DNA of 64,000 nucleotides from G963674665 sp963674665 (GTDB lineage: Bacteria > Desulfobacterota > Desulfovibrionia > Desulfovibrionales > Desulfovibrionaceae), in the NCBI GenBank assembly GCA_963674665.2, contig CAXXPL010000003.1:124001-188000 (forward strand). The letters are read 5' to 3'. The notes beneath the pieces were generated by a model. It was not told the DNA's origin. It searched no databases and saw nothing but the letters and a program-made list of their open reading frames with translations. This document shows, piece by piece, positions 60,746 to 64,000 of this stretch (position 1 is its first letter; each line of letters begins with the position of its first letter). The translations under genes were made by a program, and so were the position numbers.

Positions 60746-63628
60746 ATGTCCCACCGCCGCAGACGCATGGTCCTGGATTCCCCTTCCCTGGCCTGGATCG
60801 TCCAAACGGGGAGCGTGGCGGCCATCGTGGAACCCGCGGAGGGCAGCGACCTGCCGCGCGCCACACGTGTCCTGGCCACGTTTTCCGCCGGTGAGCCCAT
60901 CTTCGGCCTGGGAACCACTCACCTGCCGGGCGCGCTCTCCAGGGAACTCACCCTGCACCTCGAGGTGAAGCAGGGAACCACTCTCAAACCGGTCCTCATC
61001 GAGGACTTCATCACCCTGTGCCGGGAAGATCCGCACGCAGCCCTGCCCCATGTGAACAGACTGGTGCGCTCCCTGGCGGCCATCGTATCCAACGGAATTC
61101 CGCCCGCAGATGCGCGGAAACTCCTCGCCCCGGGCGGTAACTACACCCTGCCCAAGGCATTCAAGGCCTCGGCCATGTCCGGGGCGCTGTGGTTCAAGCT
61201 GGAATCCGGGGCCGCCCGTTTCGGCGACCGGGAAGAACTGCGCCCCCTTGATCCCCGGGGCATCCACCCCCTGGCCGGAAACCTCTGGCTGCGCATGCTC
61301 GAGCGGGGCAAGGTGATTTGCCTCGATCCCCTGGACGTGATCAGGGAAGGAGATTTTTTCAACGGAGTGAGGGATTTCGCGGCCCTGGCCCTGCAGGTGG
61401 TGTACGAGGACTTCGCCACCGAGGGCGTGCGCGAGATCATGCAACTGTCCAAGAGCGCCGGACATCGGCAGGCCCGGCTTTCCACGGCCATGGAAAGGGC
61501 CTTGGGCATCATGGACCGAAAGATGCTGGAGGCCGACACGGGGTACCCGGCTCTTGAGGCGGTGCGCCAGATCGGCCTGATCCTGGGCGTGGAAATGGAC
61601 ACCCCACCCCGCCTGCGCCCGAATCCTGAGGACCAGATCAAGGACATGTGCGCGCACAACGGCCTCGCCTCCATGCCCGTGTTCCTGGAACCGGACTGGC
61701 ACACCCGCAACCTGGGCCCCATGCTGGCCTACCTGCGGACCGACGAGAACCCGGCGCTTCCGGTGGCCCTTGCCCCTCGCTCCAGAGGATTCGCGGGGCA
61801 CGGGTACTATATGCTCAACCCGGCGGAAAACACCAGGGAGCGCGTCACCAGGAAGCGTGCCCGGGACATCGCTCCCCAGGCACTTCGTGTCTACGCCCCT
61901 CTTCCGGAAGAGGATACCTCGGCCATGGGACTGCTCTCCTTTGCCCTGCAAGAGAACCGCCTCGATCTGGCCGGTTTTTTCGCTCAGGGTCTGGCCGGGG
62001 GGCTCTGCGGCCTGGGCGTTCCAGTGGCCATGTACCTCGTGGCCAACAAGGTCGTTGCACAAGGTTATCATGGATTGCTCTGGCACATTGTCATAGGTCT
62101 GGCCGCCCTGGTCCTGGGCGGCACGATGTTCGAGCTGACCCGGAACACCACTCTTTCGCGCCTGGCGAGCCGCTCCCGCTCCAGGCTGCGGGCAGCCCTG
62201 TTCGCCCGCCTGCTCAAACTGCCCATATCCTTTTTCCGAAAATACTCAGCCGGTGATCTGGCATCCCGCGTCAACGCCGTGGACAGCCTGGGGACACGCC
62301 TGAGCGAGGCCCTGAGCACCTCGCTGCTCTCCTCGGCCTTTGCCCTCACGGGCATCCCACTCCTGTTCCTGTTCTCCTGGCCAATGGCTCTGACCGTATG
62401 TTGCGCCGGTTTCGGCACCTTGGGACTGGCCTTCCTGTTCCTGCGTTCCAGGTCCAGGACGCTGACCAACCTGAGGCACTCCACCGGCTCCCTTGCCGGG
62501 CTGGAGCTGCAGCTCATCTCGGGCATGGACAAGCTGCGTACCGCGGGCGCCGAATCAACTGCCTTTGGCGAATGGATGGGAACCTTCACGAGACTGCGTA
62601 AGAACGCCCACGACTTGGGCCGGGCCGAAAACCTCGCGTCGGCAGTGGGAGCTGGAATCCCCCTGCTTTGCGCCACCCTGGTCTTTGCCCTGTTCATAGG
62701 GGCGGACCTCTATCAGGGCATGAGCCTCGGCGGCTTTCTCTGCTTCAACACAACCCTGGCCCAGGTCACGGCAGCGTTTGCAGCGCTCATCACCAACCTG
62801 AGCCCCCTCGCAGTGATCCCCCCCCTCTATGACCGGCTCCGCCCCATCGTGGAGACCATGCCCGAGGACCGCTCCCATGGGGTGCGGGAGGACCCCGGCG
62901 ATCTTCGCGGCGCCATCTCCGTGCTCAACGTGTCCTTCAGTTACGAGGAAGCGGGCGCCCCTGCCCTGTCCCGAGTGAGCCTGGATGTTGAACCCGGCGG
63001 ATTCGTGGCCATTGTCGGCGAGTCCGGTTCGGGCAAGTCCACTCTCCTCCAGGTGATGCTGGGGCTGCTGCGCCCCCTCTCCGGGGAGGTGTTGTACGAC
63101 GGCAAGGAGCTCTCGCGCCTGGACCCCACTCGCCTGCGCCGGCAGATCGGCACCGTGATCCAGAATGGCGACCTGGCGCAGGGGGATATCCTGCTCAACA
63201 TCATGGGTGCGGAGAAAAGGGACGACGAGGACGCAGCCTGGGAGGCGGCACGCCTGGCGGCTCTGGACATGGACATAGCGGCCATGCCCATGGGCATGCG
63301 CACCTTCGTGCCTCACGGCGGAGGCATCTTCTCCGGAGGGCAGAAGCAGCGCATCCGCATTGCCCGCGCCCTGGCCAGAAAACCCAAGATCGTGTTCCTC
63401 GACGAGGCCACCAGCAACCTGGACAACCCCAAACAGGCTCAGATCATGAGAAACATCGGACGAATGCAGGCCACGCGCGTAGTCATCGCCCACCGCCTCT
63501 CCACAGTGGAAAAAGCGGACCGCATCTACGTGATGCACAATGGAAGAATCGTGGAGTCCGGAACCTTTCTGGAATTGAAACAACAAGGCGGGCTGTTCGC
63601 CAGAATGGCGGCCAGGCAGACCGTTTGA
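60746..63628 (+). CDS. NHLP-type exporter ATPase/permease with long N-terminal domain
   Basis: 960 residues. The N-terminal ~400 residues are unusual for an exporter, with a cyclic-nucleotide-binding-like start (VLATFSAGEPIFGLGT, RELTLHLEVKQGTTLKPV). A permease domain with six helices (~410-700) and an ATPase follow: VGESGSGKST, GGGIFSGGQKQRIRIARAL (in part), IVFLDEATSNLD. There is no peptidase. This long form is characteristic of the second ABC component of NHLP clusters. GGAGG lies 9 nt before the start. A terminator of the dispersed family follows. Confidence 0.88.
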   Translation: MSHRRRRMVLDSPSLAWIVQTGSVAAIVEPAEGSDLPRATRVLATFSAGEPIFGLGTTHLPGALSRELTLHLEVKQGTTLKPVLIEDFITLCREDPHAALPHVNRLVRSLAAIVSNGIPPADARKLLAPGGNYTLPKAFKASAMSGALWFKLESGAARFGDREELRPLDPRGIHPLAGNLWLRMLERGKVICLDPLDVIREGDFFNGVRDFAALALQVVYEDFATEGVREIMQLSKSAGHRQARLSTAMERALGIMDRKMLEADTGYPALEAVRQIGLILGVEMDTPPRLRPNPEDQIKDMCAHNGLASMPVFLEPDWHTRNLGPMLAYLRTDENPALPVALAPRSRGFAGHGYYMLNPAENTRERVTRKRARDIAPQALRVYAPLPEEDTSAMGLLSFALQENRLDLAGFFAQGLAGGLCGLGVPVAMYLVANKVVAQGYHGLLWHIVIGLAALVLGGTMFELTRNTTLSRLASRSRSRLRAALFARLLKLPISFFRKYSAGDLASRVNAVDSLGTRLSEALSTSLLSSAFALTGIPLLFLFSWPMALTVCCAGFGTLGLAFLFLRSRSRTLTNLRHSTGSLAGLELQLISGMDKLRTAGAESTAFGEWMGTFTRLRKNAHDLGRAENLASAVGAGIPLLCATLVFALFIGADLYQGMSLGGFLCFNTTLAQVTAAFAALITNLSPLAVIPPLYDRLRPIVETMPEDRSHGVREDPGDLRGAISVLNVSFSYEEAGAPALSRVSLDVEPGGFVAIVGESGSGKSTLLQVMLGLLRPLSGEVLYDGKELSRLDPTRLRRQIGTVIQNGDLAQGDILLNIMGAEKRDDEDAAWEAARLAALDMDIAAMPMGMRTFVPHGGGIFSGGQKQRIRIARALARKPKIVFLDEATSNLDNPKQAQIMRNIGRMQATRVVIAHRLSTVEKADRIYVMHNGRIVESGTFLELKQQGGLFARMAARQTV

Positions 63629-63663
63629 TGTCCCAAGAAAAGCAATCGGGAAAAGATGAATTG

Positions 63664-63700
63664 CCGGGGGAGACACTTTTTCTAATAGTCATTCCCCCGG
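63664..63700. terminator. Terminator of the peptide-export cluster
   Basis: CCGGGGGAGACACTTTTT...CATTCCCCCGG with partial inner pairing and the family flank atccccttttt. It lies 35 bp after the last exporter stop. Confidence 0.6.
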
Positions 63701-63755
63701 ATCCCCTTTTTACAAGCCTTACTATTGGTGGATTATCTCATCTGCACACTAAACA

Positions 63756-63777
63756 ACCACCGGCTGAAGCCGGTGGG
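63756..63777. repeat. End hairpin of an IS200/IS605-type element
   Basis: ACCACCGGC-TGAA-GCCGGTGG is the subterminal hairpin typical of IS200/IS605 elements, about 60 bp from the transposase stop. Confidence 0.55.
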
Positions 63778-63833
63778 TTTGGAACAGCGGACTGAAAGTC
63801 CAGCATAACACCGGCAGGCTTCGCAGCCGGTCA

Positions 63834-64000
63834 TTATTCGATATCGAATCCATCATTGGGGTTACGTTCAAAATGATGAGCCAAATATTCCTGAATCATC
63901 TCTTTCGTCAGTTCACCTGCCGTCACGCAAAAATATCCACGTGCCCAAAAGTGACGTCCCCAATATCTTTTTTTTACCATGGGAAACTCATCGAATATTT
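63834..64000 (-). CDS. tnpA: IS200/IS605-family TnpA transposase, C-terminal part
   Basis: The visible ~55 residues read ...FDEFPMVKKRYWGRHFWARG, YFCVTAGELTKEMIQEYLAH and HFERNPNDGFDIE, then a stop at 63834-63836. WGRHFWARGYF and the catalytic-tyrosine-helix region are typical of the Y1 transposase TnpA of IS200-type elements. The gene continues beyond the window. Confidence 0.85.
   Translation of the reverse strand, partial: IFDEFPMVKKRYWGRHFWARGYFCVTAGELTKEMIQEYLAHHFERNPNDGFDIE

Overview
The window looks like a chromosomal segment of a Desulfovibrio-type sulfate reducer (order Desulfovibrionales). The grounds are high-GC core genes, a multihaem cytochrome c beside a haem-binding chemotaxis receptor of the DcrA kind, sigma-54 regulation, and many GGGGGAAACC-type hairpin terminators with conserved flanks. 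Species is not claimed.

Layout. 1-5,140: two TPR-type proteins (one cut by the window edge), a CheX-like protein, and a decayed cytochrome c/methyl-accepting chemotaxis protein pair. 5,200-33,250: a pentose block. It holds a YtfQRT-YjfF type sugar importer, a sigma-54 response regulator, a histidine kinase fused to a degenerate ABC ATPase, a HAD phosphatase, a LacI-family repressor with two matching operators, araA-araB-araD, a serine hydrolase, a NACHT/pentapeptide-repeat protein, xylB-xylA-xylR, and a divergent xylF-xylH-xylG importer. Arabinose and xylose would be imported by CUT2 transporters, isomerised, phosphorylated and, for arabinose, epimerised to xylulose 5-phosphate.

33,380-43,240: a wrecked Rhs (YD-repeat) locus. 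It has a teneurin-like NHL/YD protein with a C-terminal toxin-like domain, a probable immunity gene and an orphan Rhs tip. It has been hit by an ISL3-family IS (8-bp target duplication), three copies of a roughly 120-bp palindromic TA-targeting element, a second hairpin-rich element and an ORF-less group II intron.

43,240-49,225: a small AT-rich island between two copies of the 3' half of tRNA-Arg(ACG). Its only cargo besides an IS630 and a group II intron is a three-gene unit: an Mrr-like nuclease, a soluble histidine kinase and a lone receiver. A truncated tyrosine recombinase lies just outside the left repeat.

49,400-64,000: a NitT/TauT-type ABC importer with a BioB-like radical SAM enzyme, a DUF202 membrane protein, and an NHLP-type peptide export cluster (HlyD-like protein, ECF sigma factor, peptidase-ABC exporter, second ABC exporter). 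Two overlapping small ORFs just upstream of the cluster are candidate exported peptides. An IS1182-family element sits inside the cluster and an IS200/IS605 transposase fragment ends the window.

The strongest candidates for undescribed biology are the pseudo-ABC/histidine kinase with its sigma-54 partner beside the sugar importer, and the Mrr/kinase/receiver unit in the tRNA-Arg island. The palindromic element that inserts into terminator loops also deserves attention.
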